From CAIWHR01 sp039931775 (GTDB lineage Bacteria; Pseudomonadota; Gammaproteobacteria; Burkholderiales; Casimicrobiaceae): a DNA stretch of 64,000 bases. Each line of letters begins with the position of its first letter. Position 1 is the stretch's first letter. Of this stretch, positions 24,087 through 32,352 are shown in pieces. The translations under genes were made by a program, and so were the position numbers. The stretch covers positions 1 to 64,000 of the forward strand of contig JBDTRG010000169.1 of assembly GCA_039931775.1 (NCBI GenBank), given 5' to 3'. Under the pieces are notes generated by a model that saw only the letters and a program-made list of their open reading frames with translations, searched no databases and was not told where the DNA came from.

Positions 24087-24632
24087 ATGCACCGTTCGCT
24101 CCGCATACTCCTCCTTCTGATCGGTGCCCTTCCGGCACTCGGCCCTCTCGCGGCGGCGGCCCAGCAGGTCGCACTTCGCGCACCGAACGTCGTCGAGATC
24201 TCGCCGCGACTCGTCACCTCGGGGCAACCGACGGCGGGGGCCCTCGCCAGCCTTTCCGCACTCGGGTTCGGCGCCGTCATCTACCTCGCGCCGCCGACCG
24301 TTTCGGACGCGGTCAAGGACGAGGCGACGATCGTCGCCCGGCAGGGCCTCGTCTTCGTCAACATTCCGATCAACTTCGAAGGCCCGACGGAGAAGGATTT
24401 CGAGACCTTCGCCGGCGTCCTCGGCGGGCTCGCGGGGCGCAAGGTCCTGGTGCACTGCCAGGTCAATCTGCGCGCGTCGTCGATGGTATTTCTCTACCGC
24501 AGCATCATTGCGAAGGACGATCCGCGGGTCGCCTACGATTCGGTCACCCGGGTCTGGGCTCCGGACGGACCCTGGAAGAAACTGATCCAGGAACAGCTGA
24601 AAAAGCACAGGATCGATTTCGACCCGCTGTAG
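24087..24632 (+). CDS. Exported protein tyrosine phosphatase-family protein
   Basis: This 181-residue protein has a signal peptide (ILLLLIGALPALGPLAAAAQ). The mature domain resembles the DSP/beta-lactamase-hydrolase-like phosphatases: ISPRLVTSGQPTAGALASL, then VLVHCQVNLRASSMVFLYR. The active-site loop is Cys124-x4-Arg129 and not the canonical C-x5-R. From memory this is common in this family, whose activity is unproven. It is probably periplasmic. Confidence 0.72.
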   Translation: MHRSLRILLLLIGALPALGPLAAAAQQVALRAPNVVEISPRLVTSGQPTAGALASLSALGFGAVIYLAPPTVSDAVKDEATIVARQGLVFVNIPINFEGPTEKDFETFAGVLGGLAGRKVLVHCQVNLRASSMVFLYRSIIAKDDPRVAYDSVTRVWAPDGPWKKLIQEQLKKHRIDFDPL

Positions 24633-24870
24633 CGACGAGCGGCGAGTCCGGCGCCGCGATGCCGCCCGGTGCGCGTGCGGACTTTCGCTTGAGCGGCGCG
24701 TGCCGTTACACTGTGTCGTCGGACTCGGAACCGTTTGATTCCATGCTAGTCACGCTGCGCGCCTCCAAACCCGCCGAGCCCGCTTCAAGCCCATCGGCGA
24801 GATCGACGAAGGAGAAATTGTGCTGGTTCTCGACTTCACGCCCGAGGATTCGCAAAGGTAACGCACGCCC

Positions 24871-25740
24871 ATGACCTTCGACGCGTTCATCGAAACGGCG
24901 TGGAACGACCATGGCGATCGGCCCGAGGAAGTCGCCCTCCGCCTGCGTGACTCGGTTCCGCTGATCGAAACCCCGGACAACGCCGCCGCCTACGTGCGAC
25001 TGGTCGTGCACGTGTATGGCGAGCACCTCGGCCGATGGAGCGAGGGTACGGCGCTCGTCGAGTCGATCGGCCATCGGCCCGAATGGAACGCGGACCCGCT
25101 GGTGTCGGGCGCGACCCGGCGGGGCACCGCGACATTGCGATACGCCGGCGGCGAGCCGACGGCGCTCGACGGCCTTTCATCCGAAGATCGGGTCGCGGTG
25201 CTGGCGATCGCGTCATCGGCATTCGCCGGCCGGAACGACTTCCGAAACGCGATCAGCACCTATGCCGAGGCAACGGCGCTTGCCGAAGCCGGACTGCCGC
25301 CGGGCTCCCCTGCCCTCCGCGCCTTGGCGGTGGGCGGCAACAATCTGGCCTCCGCGCTGGAAGCGAAGGTTGATCGGGACGCCGTGGAGACCGCGGGAAT
25401 GGTCGCCGCCGCCGAAGGAGGCGTCAAATACTGGAAACTCGCCGGCACCTGGCTCGAGGAAGAACGCGCCGAATACCGTCTCGCGCGGAGTCTGTTGCAC
25501 GCCGGCAGGCCGCAGGACGCCGTTCGCCGCGCGCAGCGCTGCGTCGACATCTGCTCGGCCAATCATGCGCCGCCCATCGAAACGTTCTTCGGTTATGTCG
25601 TGCTGGCCGTTGCGAAAAGGGCGGGCGGCGACCGCAATGCGTTCGATGAGTCGCGCAAGAAGGCGCTGCGATACTTCGAATCGATCGAAGCGAGCGAAAG
25701 GCATTGGTGCGACGCCGAGCTGAAGGAGCTCGAGGATTGA
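24871..25740 (+). CDS. Helical-repeat (TPR-like) hypothetical protein
   Basis: This 289-residue protein is almost entirely amphipathic helices, e.g. DFRNAISTYAEATALAEAG and EYRLARSLLHAGRPQDAVRR, in the manner of tetratricopeptide repeats. No signal peptide or catalytic motif is visible. It may act as a protein-binding scaffold, but this is inference. A possible short relic (reading GEIDEGEIVLVLDFTPED) lies just upstream at 24780-24860. Confidence 0.6.
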   Translation: MTFDAFIETAWNDHGDRPEEVALRLRDSVPLIETPDNAAAYVRLVVHVYGEHLGRWSEGTALVESIGHRPEWNADPLVSGATRRGTATLRYAGGEPTALDGLSSEDRVAVLAIASSAFAGRNDFRNAISTYAEATALAEAGLPPGSPALRALAVGGNNLASALEAKVDRDAVETAGMVAAAEGGVKYWKLAGTWLEEERAEYRLARSLLHAGRPQDAVRRAQRCVDICSANHAPPIETFFGYVVLAVAKRAGGDRNAFDESRKKALRYFESIEASERHWCDAELKELED

Positions 25741-25746
25741 CGGCCG

Positions 25747-25976
25747 ATGGGGATTGGCTTGGCCTGGCGCATCGACGGACGCGAATTCGCGCATCTGCAT
25801 GCGGAGTCGCTGCTCGATTTGCGGCTGCCCCGCGCGGTCCAGGCGCGACTGCGTACCGATCCGCGCGCCCACTTTCGCAAGCGTCCCTCGGAATGGCTGG
25901 AACTCGAGTCCACAAGCCTCGCGACGTGATTGAATTGTTGGCGCTCGTGCAAGAAGCTGCGAGGAAGCGACGATGA
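25747..25976 (+). pseudogene. DUF5519/luciferase-domain-like small protein, frameshifted
   Basis: The first frame reads MGIGLAWRIDGREFAHLHAE, DLRLPRAVQARLRTDP and RPSEWLELES, then runs out at STSLAT. A second frame at the same place continues PRDVIELLALVQEAARKRR, the expected C-terminal helix. A single indel near 25912-25918 explains both. The end overlaps the start of the cytochrome b561 gene in ATGA fashion. The family name is tentative. Confidence 0.6.
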
Positions 25977-26893
25977 GCACGAAAGCACCTGGAGCCAGGT
26001 ACGGCGGGTGGTCGATCGGCCTGCACTGGCTCATGTTCCTGCTGATTGCGGCGGCCTATGCCACGATGGAACTCAAGTCCGTTTCCCCGAGGGGCAGCGC
26101 GCAACGCGAGGCGCTGATCGTTTGGCACTACATGATCGGGATGTCGGTCTTCTTTCTCGCCTGGGTGCGCCTGATTGTCCGTTTCGCTGGAACCGCTCCC
26201 GCCATCCTGCCCGCGATCCCCGCGTGGCAGGTTCTGCTCGCCAAGGCGATGCATTGGGTGCTGTACGCGTTGATGATCGGCTTGCCGTTGCTGGGTTGGC
26301 TCACACTGAGCGCCAAGGGCGCGCCGGTGCCGTTTTTCGGCATCGAGTTGCCCGCGTTGATGGGAAAGAACGAGTTGTTCCGGAAATGGTTCAGGGCGAT
26401 TCATGAGGTGGGGGCGACGACCGGATATTTCCTCATCGGTTTGCACACGCTCGCCGCGCTCTATCATCACTACGTGCGGCGCGACAATGTGATGCGGCTG
26501 ATGTTGCCCGTTGTCCTGGTCTGGGTTTTCGTCATCGTGATCGCGCCTCCGGCATCGGCATTCGATCCGGAACGCGCCGCCCTCTACTTCGCCAACGAGC
26601 TCGCGGAGTGTGGCGCCTGGTACACGCTGGTCGCTGAGGCGCCCGGCGTCGAGACGACAGCGAAAGTCAGGTTTCGCGCCGTGGGGATCTCGCTCGTCAG
26701 CAGCGCCGCCGACATAAAGTCCGAATCCTTCGCGCTCGCGCGCGCGAACGCCGCGACGAAGGCGATATGGCGCGAGATGGACGGTTCCTGGAGGAACTAT
26801 TCCGTCGTCGACGCCATTTACGGGGAGCGATGCCGCACTCTCGCGTCCGACCCGGTCGCGCGACGCACGTACTGGCTCGACAAGCGCGACTGA
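25973..26893 (+). CDS. Cytochrome b561-like protein fused to an exported domain
   Basis: Residues 1-173 form a cytochrome b561: four membrane helices with His in GLHWLMFLL, IVWHYMIGM, KAMHWVLYAL and LIGLHTLAAL, which would bind two hemes b. The usual terminal residues of b561 (RDNxxxRMLP) run directly into MRLMLPVVLVWVFVIVIAPPASA, which looks like a complete signal peptide. A 110-residue domain with paired Cys (LAECGAWY, YGERCRTL) follows. The second part may once have been a separate gene starting at ATG 26492. Confidence 0.75.
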   Translation: MSTKAPGARYGGWSIGLHWLMFLLIAAAYATMELKSVSPRGSAQREALIVWHYMIGMSVFFLAWVRLIVRFAGTAPAILPAIPAWQVLLAKAMHWVLYALMIGLPLLGWLTLSAKGAPVPFFGIELPALMGKNELFRKWFRAIHEVGATTGYFLIGLHTLAALYHHYVRRDNVMRLMLPVVLVWVFVIVIAPPASAFDPERAALYFANELAECGAWYTLVAEAPGVETTAKVRFRAVGISLVSSAADIKSESFALARANAATKAIWREMDGSWRNYSVVDAIYGERCRTLASDPVARRTYWLDKRD

Positions 26894-27008
26894 TCCGCCG
26901 CGTCCGCTGCCGGAGCGCAGGCTGCGATCCCCGGAATGTGCAAAAGTACCGCGCCGCTCGAGCGCCCGAACCACGACAGGAAAGCCGCTCACCCGACACG
27001 AGGACGCA

Positions 27009-27512
27009 ATGACCGAAGCCGCCGAGGCACTCGCCAAACTCTTGATCCGCAACTTCAATGAATTTCCGGCGCAACGGGAAGCGCGTCCGCCGTTGTACGA
27101 CAGCGTCTGCGCGCGACTCGCTCGCGGCACCGCAGCCCGCAAGCTGGGGGCCAGCATCGACACCGTCGCGCCCGGCATGCGCTCGTGTCCGTACCACTTT
27201 CACCACGCGCAGGAGGAGATGTTCATCGTCCTCGATGGCACCGGCACCCTGCGCGTCGCGGGCGAGCTCATTGCGCTTCGCGCCGGCGACATCGCCTTCA
27301 TTCCGCCCGGGCCGCAGTATCCGCACCAGATCATCAATACGTCGGATGCACCGCTCAAATACCTGTCGATCAGCACGCGCGACTCGCCGGAGATCTGCGA
27401 GTACCCCGATTCCGGCAAATACCTGGCGATGGCGTCGCTCCCCGACGGGAACTACTTCGACGCGATTCAGCGCGCGAAGGAAAGCGTCGACTACTGGGAC
27501 GGCGAGCCGTAG
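27009..27512 (+). CDS. Cupin-domain protein
   Basis: This 167-residue protein is a cupin with motif 1 PYHFHHAQEEMFIVLDGTG (His/His/Glu metal ligands) and motif 2 IPPGPQYPHQIINTS. The C-terminal part, TRDSPEICEYPDSGKYLAMAS, matches a widespread family of uncharacterised cupins. It is probably a sugar- or metal-binding enzyme of unknown substrate. It is followed by an intrinsic terminator. Confidence 0.85.
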   Translation: MTEAAEALAKLLIRNFNEFPAQREARPPLYDSVCARLARGTAARKLGASIDTVAPGMRSCPYHFHHAQEEMFIVLDGTGTLRVAGELIALRAGDIAFIPPGPQYPHQIINTSDAPLKYLSISTRDSPEICEYPDSGKYLAMASLPDGNYFDAIQRAKESVDYWDGEP

Positions 27513-27520
27513 CGCAGGGC

Positions 27521-27542
27521 GGGACGTCTGGTCGTCCCTTTT
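27521..27542 (+). terminator. Intrinsic terminator after the cupin gene
   Basis: A six-base stem GGGACG/CGTCCC with loop TCTGGT is followed by TTTT. It lies nine bases past the cupin stop and faces a convergent pilin gene. Confidence 0.7.
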
Positions 27543-27602
27543 GTGGCCGCGCTTTGCCTTGCGCGGGGATCGCGTGCGGTCGCACCGAAACAGACGGTTC
27601 TG

Positions 27603-28097
27603 CTACTGCTTCATCATGGCGCGGCACTCGAGCGGCAGCAGCCCGACGGGAACGTCGGTCAGGTTCTGTCCCATGACCGTCATCTTGTCCGGCGCTTCCG
27701 CGGTTCCGCAAACCCAGGCGACCGGGACGATCGGCGCATCCTCGACCACCGCCGGGCGCATTGAAAGTACCTTGCCGGTGATCGCATTGCTGGCGCGATT
27801 GCCGAAGGTCAGGTGGATGGCGCCATTCTTCACCACCAGCGAACTCACGTAGTTGGCGACGATCTTCTCCGGCACCGGCAAACCGGCCGCCGCGTTGTCG
27901 GCTGGGAACGCCTGCGTGGCTGACCACGCGGCCGCGACCGGTTGCTTGGCGATATCGGCGAGCGGCAATGCGGCCCTGATCTGGTCCCGGACGAGGCGAT
28001 CGAGATACGACGGGACGGCGAGTGTCGCAAGGATGGCGATCACGGCGATGACCGCCATCATTTCCATCATGGTGAAGCCTCGATGCGGTGTCGTCAT
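27603..28097 (-). CDS. Type IV pilin-like protein
   Basis: This 164-residue protein has a class III (prepilin) leader: a short basic start, then Gly7 before FTMMEMMAVIAVIAILATLA, with Glu at mature position 5, as required for PilD cleavage and subunit assembly. The C-terminal part holds WVCGTAEAP and LLPLECRAMM, whose two Cys suit the pilin D-loop disulfide. It is the only minus-strand gene in the accessory tract, with no assembly genes nearby. It could be a pilin or a minor pseudopilin. Confidence 0.85.
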   Translation of the reverse strand: MTTPHRGFTMMEMMAVIAVIAILATLAVPSYLDRLVRDQIRAALPLADIAKQPVAAAWSATQAFPADNAAAGLPVPEKIVANYVSSLVVKNGAIHLTFGNRASNAITGKVLSMRPAVVEDAPIVPVAWVCGTAEAPDKMTVMGQNLTDVPVGLLPLECRAMMKQ

Positions 28098-28238
28098 CTC
28101 GCCATTCTGCGGGTTCGGCCCCGGAGGACTCCATGATAGATCACTCCTCGCCGCAGGCGGCGCGTCACCGTTCGTGGCGAAAGCGATGTTTCACAATTGT
28201 CTTTACAATCCGGCTTTTGCCGATCGGGAAAGGCAGGC

Positions 28239-28568
28239 GTGAAGGAGCCGTGCGAACATGTCGGCGCGATCGTGCCGGTGATGCCTTCGAGCAAGGGGTG
28301 CGAAGGCTGCCTGTCGACCGGCGCCAGCTGGACGGAACTTCGCGTCTGCCTCACCTGCGGCCACGTCGGATGTTGCGAGGATTCGGAGCATGCACACGCC
28401 CTTGCGCATTTCAATGCGACCGGACATCCAATGATCGCGCCCTTGTCCCGCGGCGAGACCTGGGGATGGTGTTACATCCATCGGCGCTACGTCGACCCGA
28501 TGCCGTTCGTGCCGATCAAGCGGCGTTCCGCGCTGGCGACGTTCCTCCGCCGTTTCGGCGATCGATGA
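28239..28568 (+). CDS. UBP-type zinc-finger protein
   Basis: This 109-residue protein has the zinc ligands of the UBP (ZnF-UBP) domain: EPCEHVG, GCEGCL, VCLTCGHVGCCEDSEHAHAL and HFNATGHP, then TWGWCYIHRRY. In eukaryotes the domain binds the C-terminus of free ubiquitin; bacterial stand-alone members have no known ligand. The GTG start follows AAAGGCAGGC. It lies divergent from the pilin gene. Confidence 0.85.
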   Translation: MKEPCEHVGAIVPVMPSSKGCEGCLSTGASWTELRVCLTCGHVGCCEDSEHAHALAHFNATGHPMIAPLSRGETWGWCYIHRRYVDPMPFVPIKRRSALATFLRRFGDR

Positions 28569-28590
28569 ACGCGCGTGGTACTCGCTAGCG

Positions 28591-29061
28591 ATGTCGAAAT
28601 ATGTCGCGACGATTCGTTGGGAGCGTGGCGGCGCGCAATTCGTCGACGCCAAATACAACCGCGGACACACGTGGAGCTTCGACGGCGGCGTCGAGGTCCC
28701 CGCTTCGTCGTCACCTTCGGTCGTGCCCGTCCCGTACTCGGAAGCGCGAGCCGTCGACCCCGAGGAGGCATTTGTCGCCGCGCTGTCCAGCTGTCACATG
28801 CTGTGGTTCCTGTCGATCGCCGCGAAGCGCGGATTCTGCGTCGATAGCTATGTCGACGATGCGATCGGCGTGATGGGCAGGAATGCGCTGGGAAAGCTCG
28901 CGATCACCGAGGTCGCGTTGCGACCCCGGATCACCTTTGCCGGCGACGGGCCGCCGACGGAAGAGGAGATCGTCGCGATGCATCACAAGGCGCACGCCGA
29001 ATGCTTCATCGCCAACTCAGTGACGACCGCGGTTCGCTGCGAGCCGGTCTTCGATCGCTGA
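28591..29061 (+). CDS. OsmC-family peroxiredoxin-like protein
   Basis: This 156-residue protein has both catalytic cysteines of the OsmC/Ohr family, in FVAALSSCHMLWFL and KAHAECFIANSV, and the DPEEAF motif before the first. Members reduce organic hydroperoxides with thiols. It is full length, cytoplasmic, and starts 22 bases after the zinc-finger gene. Confidence 0.88.
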   Translation: MSKYVATIRWERGGAQFVDAKYNRGHTWSFDGGVEVPASSSPSVVPVPYSEARAVDPEEAFVAALSSCHMLWFLSIAAKRGFCVDSYVDDAIGVMGRNALGKLAITEVALRPRITFAGDGPPTEEEIVAMHHKAHAECFIANSVTTAVRCEPVFDR

Positions 29062-29076
29062 CGCTGTCCTCCCTCG

Positions 29077-29421
29077 ATGGAAATCTCCCCGAAAACGACG
29101 CCGAAGATCGATCTCGACCAGGACATCTGCGTCCACATCTTCACCGTTTCCGCGGCGATGGTCGGCGTCTGCCTCACGGTCATCGGCCTCTTGAAGATCG
29201 TCATCACGATCCAGAAGGTCGACACCGTGGCCGACGACCTGGTCGCCGCCAACGCGCTGGTCTTTCTCGCCGCCTGCGTCCTGTCTTACTGGGCGCTGCG
29301 CACGCGAAGCAGCCGGCGGATGCATCGCCTCGAGCGCATCGCCGATACGCTGTTCCTGATCGGGCTCGCGCTGATGGCCGCGATTTCGTGCTTCATGACG
29401 TACGCGATGGCGATCATGTAG
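29077..29421 (+). CDS. Hypothetical three-helix membrane protein
   Basis: This 114-residue protein has three hydrophobic helices: FTVSAAMVGVCLTVIGLLKI, AANALVFLAACVLSYWAL and IADTLFLIGLALMAAISCFM. The charged N-terminus contains DLDQDICVHIF. It resembles a conserved but unnamed family of inner-membrane proteins. No function is known. It lies 15 bases downstream of the OsmC gene. Confidence 0.65.
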   Translation: MEISPKTTPKIDLDQDICVHIFTVSAAMVGVCLTVIGLLKIVITIQKVDTVADDLVAANALVFLAACVLSYWALRTRSSRRMHRLERIADTLFLIGLALMAAISCFMTYAMAIM

Positions 29422-29445
29422 CGCACGCGGACAAGGAGACCTCAC

Positions 29446-29817
29446 GTGGCGATCATCCGGCATCTGGTCCATGACGTCGATGCGGCGCTGGCGTTCTACG
29501 TCGATGTGCTCGGCTTCACACTGGTCGAGCGATGGGGGCCGCCGTTTGCGATGGTCGGGCGCGGCGACCTGTCGCTGTGGCTGAGCGGGCCCGGGAGCTC
29601 GGCCTCGCGACCGCTCGTCGATGGATCACAGCCGGGACCCGGCGGCTGGAACAGGCTGGTGATTGAGACCGACGACCTCGAATTGCTGGTCGGGAGTCTG
29701 CGGCAATCCGGCGCGCACTTCCGCAGCGAAATCGTCGAGGGTCCGGGGGGAAAGCAGATTCTCGTGGATGATCCGTCGGGCAACCCGATAGAATTGTTCG
29801 AGTCCGGCGACGAGTGA
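29446..29817 (+). CDS. VOC-family protein (glyoxalase fold)
   Basis: This 123-residue protein starts at GTG with IIRHLVHDVDAALAFYVDVL, has WNRLVIETDDLELLVGSLRQ at the start of the second module, and ends ILVDDPSGNPIELFE with the metal-ligand Glu. The ligand is unknown. GGAGACCTCAC precedes the start. Confidence 0.87.
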   Translation: MAIIRHLVHDVDAALAFYVDVLGFTLVERWGPPFAMVGRGDLSLWLSGPGSSASRPLVDGSQPGPGGWNRLVIETDDLELLVGSLRQSGAHFRSEIVEGPGGKQILVDDPSGNPIELFESGDE

Positions 29818-29914
29818 GCGCACACTGGCCGTCGCGGGGCTTCGAGGCTCGCCGGCGTTGCGCGCCGCTCGGGTCGATTATCCGTGGAGGCGCAGGGCGA
29901 GCGAAGGAGAGGCG

Positions 29915-30253
29915 ATGCAGCGATCGATGATCACCGGGACGTTCACACTGCCCGGACATACGGTTTCCCGGAATCTCGGCGTCGTCCGCGGCATCACCGT
30001 GCGTTCGCGCTCGATCGTCGGGAATTTCTTCGGCGGGCTGCAGTCGCTTTTCGGCGGCAACATCACCATCTACACCAACCTTTGCGAACAGGCCCGGTCC
30101 GAAGCCTTCGACCTCATGTGCCAGCATGCCGAGGAACTCGGCGCGAACGCCATCGTCGCCATGCGCTACGACGCGACGGACGTGATGCCGGGCATCACCG
30201 AGGTCCTTTGCTACGGCACCGCCGTGGTCGTCGCGCAAGTCCCCGGCACATGA
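29915..30253 (+). CDS. YbjQ-family (heavy-metal-binding-domain) protein
   Basis: This 112-residue protein matches YbjQ/DUF74: GVVRGITVRSRSIVGNFFGG, a central helix EQARSEAFDLMCQHAEELGA and the strand NAIVAMRYDATDV, ending in VLCYGTAVVV. These form pentameric barrels of unknown role. The ATG is preceded by GAAGGAGAGGCG. The next gene starts 17 bases after its stop. Confidence 0.87.
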   Translation: MQRSMITGTFTLPGHTVSRNLGVVRGITVRSRSIVGNFFGGLQSLFGGNITIYTNLCEQARSEAFDLMCQHAEELGANAIVAMRYDATDVMPGITEVLCYGTAVVVAQVPGT

Positions 30254-30270
30254 TCAACATGGAGATCCCG

Positions 30271-30477
30271 ATGAACGAAGAAACCTTCAACCTCAGCATC
30301 CGCAAGTTCCTGAAGATGGTCGGCATCAGTTCGCAGCGCGAGATCGAGCAGGCCGTGGCCAAGGGCATCGCCGACGGTCGCATCTCGGGAACCGAGACCT
30401 TTCCGGCCGTCGTGACGCTCGACGTCGCCGGACTGAAGCTCAACGTGAAGTTCGACGGGGAACTCAAGCTGCAGTAG
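30271..30477 (+). CDS. DUF6494-like small protein
   Basis: This 68-residue protein begins NEETFNLSIRKFLKMVGIS, then QREIEQAVAKGIADGRISG and a strand pair ending VKFDGELKLQ. It matches a conserved short family (DUF6494) without known function. GGAG six bases upstream fixes the ATG; two earlier in-frame ATGs overlap that binding site. Confidence 0.8.
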   Translation: MNEETFNLSIRKFLKMVGISSQREIEQAVAKGIADGRISGTETFPAVVTLDVAGLKLNVKFDGELKLQ

Positions 30478-30569
30478 GCGCGCACCCGACATCGACCGCG
30501 CAAGCCGACGAGCGCGCCGGGCCCAGCATCGGCGTTGCCGATGCCCTTCTCAACAATGGAGGCCAATCG

Positions 30570-30956
30570 ATGAGCGACATGAATACGCTGCACAACCGGG
30601 CGGTCTGGTTCGACATCCCGGTGGCGGACCTGGACCGTGCGGCCGCGTTTTACCGTGCGGTGCTCGCGATCGACGTGCAAAAGCAGGAATTCGACGGGTT
30701 TGCGTTCTGCTTTCTGGCGCACGACCAGGGCAACGGTGGTTGCCTCGTTCCGGGCGCTGCGGAAATCAGCTCGACGGGCGGGATTCTCGTCTACCTCAAC
30801 GTCGATCGGCGCATCCGCGCGGCGATGGTCGAGGTCGAAAAGCGCGGCGGGAAGGTGCAGAAGCCCGTGCACCCGATCGGACCCCACGGCTTTCGCGCGA
30901 TCGTGCAGGATAGTGAAGGCAACCGGATTGCGCTGCATTCCACCGTCGACACTTAA
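30570..30956 (+). CDS. VOC-family protein (glyoxalase fold)
   Basis: This 128-residue protein begins AVWFDIPVADLDRAAAFYRA, has GGILVYLNVDRRIRAAMVEV in the middle and ends GFRAIVQDSEGNRIALHS. This matches the PhnB/YdcJ-like VOC proteins, usually about 120-130 residues. The ligand is unknown. ATGGAGGCC provides the binding site. Confidence 0.87.
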   Translation: MSDMNTLHNRAVWFDIPVADLDRAAAFYRAVLAIDVQKQEFDGFAFCFLAHDQGNGGCLVPGAAEISSTGGILVYLNVDRRIRAAMVEVEKRGGKVQKPVHPIGPHGFRAIVQDSEGNRIALHSTVDT

Positions 30957-31034
30957 ACCCGCGGGCTGACACGGAATTCGATCGACCGCCAACGGCGGCC
31001 GCGCATGCCCTTCCGCACCGATCGCAAGGACTCC

Positions 31035-31667
31035 ATGACTCCGGATCGCCAGGTCACGCTTTACCACTCGCCGAACACGCGCTCGTTCGGCACCCTTGTG
31101 CTGCTGGAGGAGCTTCGCGCCGACTATCGGCTGCACGTGCTCGACATGAAATCGGGCGAGCAGCGCCAGCCCGGGTATATGGCGGTCAATCCGATGGGGA
31201 AGGTTCCCGCGATCCTGCACGGCGATGCACTCGTCACCGAGCAGCCGGCGGTCTTCCTGTACCTTGCCGACCTCTACCCGGAAGCGGGGCTCGCCCCGCC
31301 GATCGGCGATCCGCTGCGCGGGCCGTACCTTCGCTGGATGGTGCTATACGGTTCGTGTTTCGAGCCGGCGATCGTCGATCGATCGTTGAAGCGCGAACCC
31401 GCCGCGCCGGCGCTGTGCCCCTACGGCGACTACGACACGCTGTTGAAAACGCTGACCGACCAGCTGTCTGCGGGAAAGTATCTGCTCGGCACGAAGTTCA
31501 CGGCGGCCGACGTACTGTGGGGCATCGCGCTGATCTGGATCACGACGTTCAAGCTCGTGCCGGAGTTGCCGGTGATCAAATCCTATACGGATCGCATGAA
31601 CGCGCGTCCCTCGGTCGCGCGCGCGAAGGCCATGGACGCCGAGCTCGAGGCAGCGCAGCGCGGGTGA
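31035..31667 (+). CDS. Glutathione S-transferase family protein
   Basis: This 210-residue protein has a thioredoxin-fold N-terminal domain (VTLYHSPNTRSFGTLVLLEE, cis-Pro in GKVPAIL, GSH-contact TEQPAVFLYLADLY). A helical C-terminal domain includes LGTKFTAADVLWGIAL, the conserved N-capping box. Ser in SPNTRS may activate glutathione. A start 30 bases upstream would add MPFRTDRKDS and cannot be excluded. The substrate is unknown. Confidence 0.87.
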   Translation: MTPDRQVTLYHSPNTRSFGTLVLLEELRADYRLHVLDMKSGEQRQPGYMAVNPMGKVPAILHGDALVTEQPAVFLYLADLYPEAGLAPPIGDPLRGPYLRWMVLYGSCFEPAIVDRSLKREPAAPALCPYGDYDTLLKTLTDQLSAGKYLLGTKFTAADVLWGIALIWITTFKLVPELPVIKSYTDRMNARPSVARAKAMDAELEAAQRG

Positions 31668-31720
31668 TCGACCCGGTGGCGCAGAGAGCGCACTCGCTGC
31701 CGGGGCATCGGTAGGCAAGC

Positions 31721-32287
31721 ATGCAAAGCCCTCCGACGGAAGCGGAATCATCGCTGCGTTCCGCGGCGCTGACGGCACGTTTGCGCGTCGAACCGCTGCG
31801 ATCTACCCATGCGCCGCTGCTCTTTCCGGCGCTCGCGGATCCACGGATCTATGCGTACGTTCCCGACGAAGTCCACGCGACGCAGGATTCGCTCGGCAAG
31901 CGCTACGCATTCCTCGAGCGCGGTGCGCCTCCCGGCGTCACGGACGTCTGGCTCAACTGGGCGCTGCAGCGCAAGGACAGTGCGGCTTACATCGGCACAC
32001 TGCAGGCGACCGTCACGCCGGATTCGCATGCCTACATCGGCTATGTGTTGTGCCCGACGGCCTGGGGGCAAGGATTTGCCACCGAGGCGTGCCGATGGCT
32101 CGTTGCCGCGCTGCAAAGGCGCTTTGTCCTGGGTGAAATCCTGGCGACCGTCGACGTGCGCAACCTTCCCTCGATCCGCGTCCTCGAACGCATCGATTTT
32201 CGTTGCATCGGCACCGAACCCGCGGAGCTTCGCGGTGCGGCCACCACCGACTATCGGTATCGCCTCGCGTGCGGATCCGCTGCGTGA
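31721..32287 (+). CDS. GNAT-family acetyltransferase (RimJ/RimL-like)
   Basis: This 188-residue protein has ARLRVEPLRSTHAPLLFPAL at the N-terminus, AYIGYVLCPTAWGQGFATEA as the acetyl-CoA loop, and ATVDVRNLPSIRVLERIDFR as C-terminal helix-strand, the usual RimJ/RimL pattern. The acceptor is unknown. Confidence 0.87.
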   Translation: MQSPPTEAESSLRSAALTARLRVEPLRSTHAPLLFPALADPRIYAYVPDEVHATQDSLGKRYAFLERGAPPGVTDVWLNWALQRKDSAAYIGTLQATVTPDSHAYIGYVLCPTAWGQGFATEACRWLVAALQRRFVLGEILATVDVRNLPSIRVLERIDFRCIGTEPAELRGAATTDYRYRLACGSAA

Positions 32288-32352
32288 CTCTCCAACGACG
32301 CGCCGGATGACGGTATGATCAAACACACGCCGCACACCTCGAAAGGTTTCCG

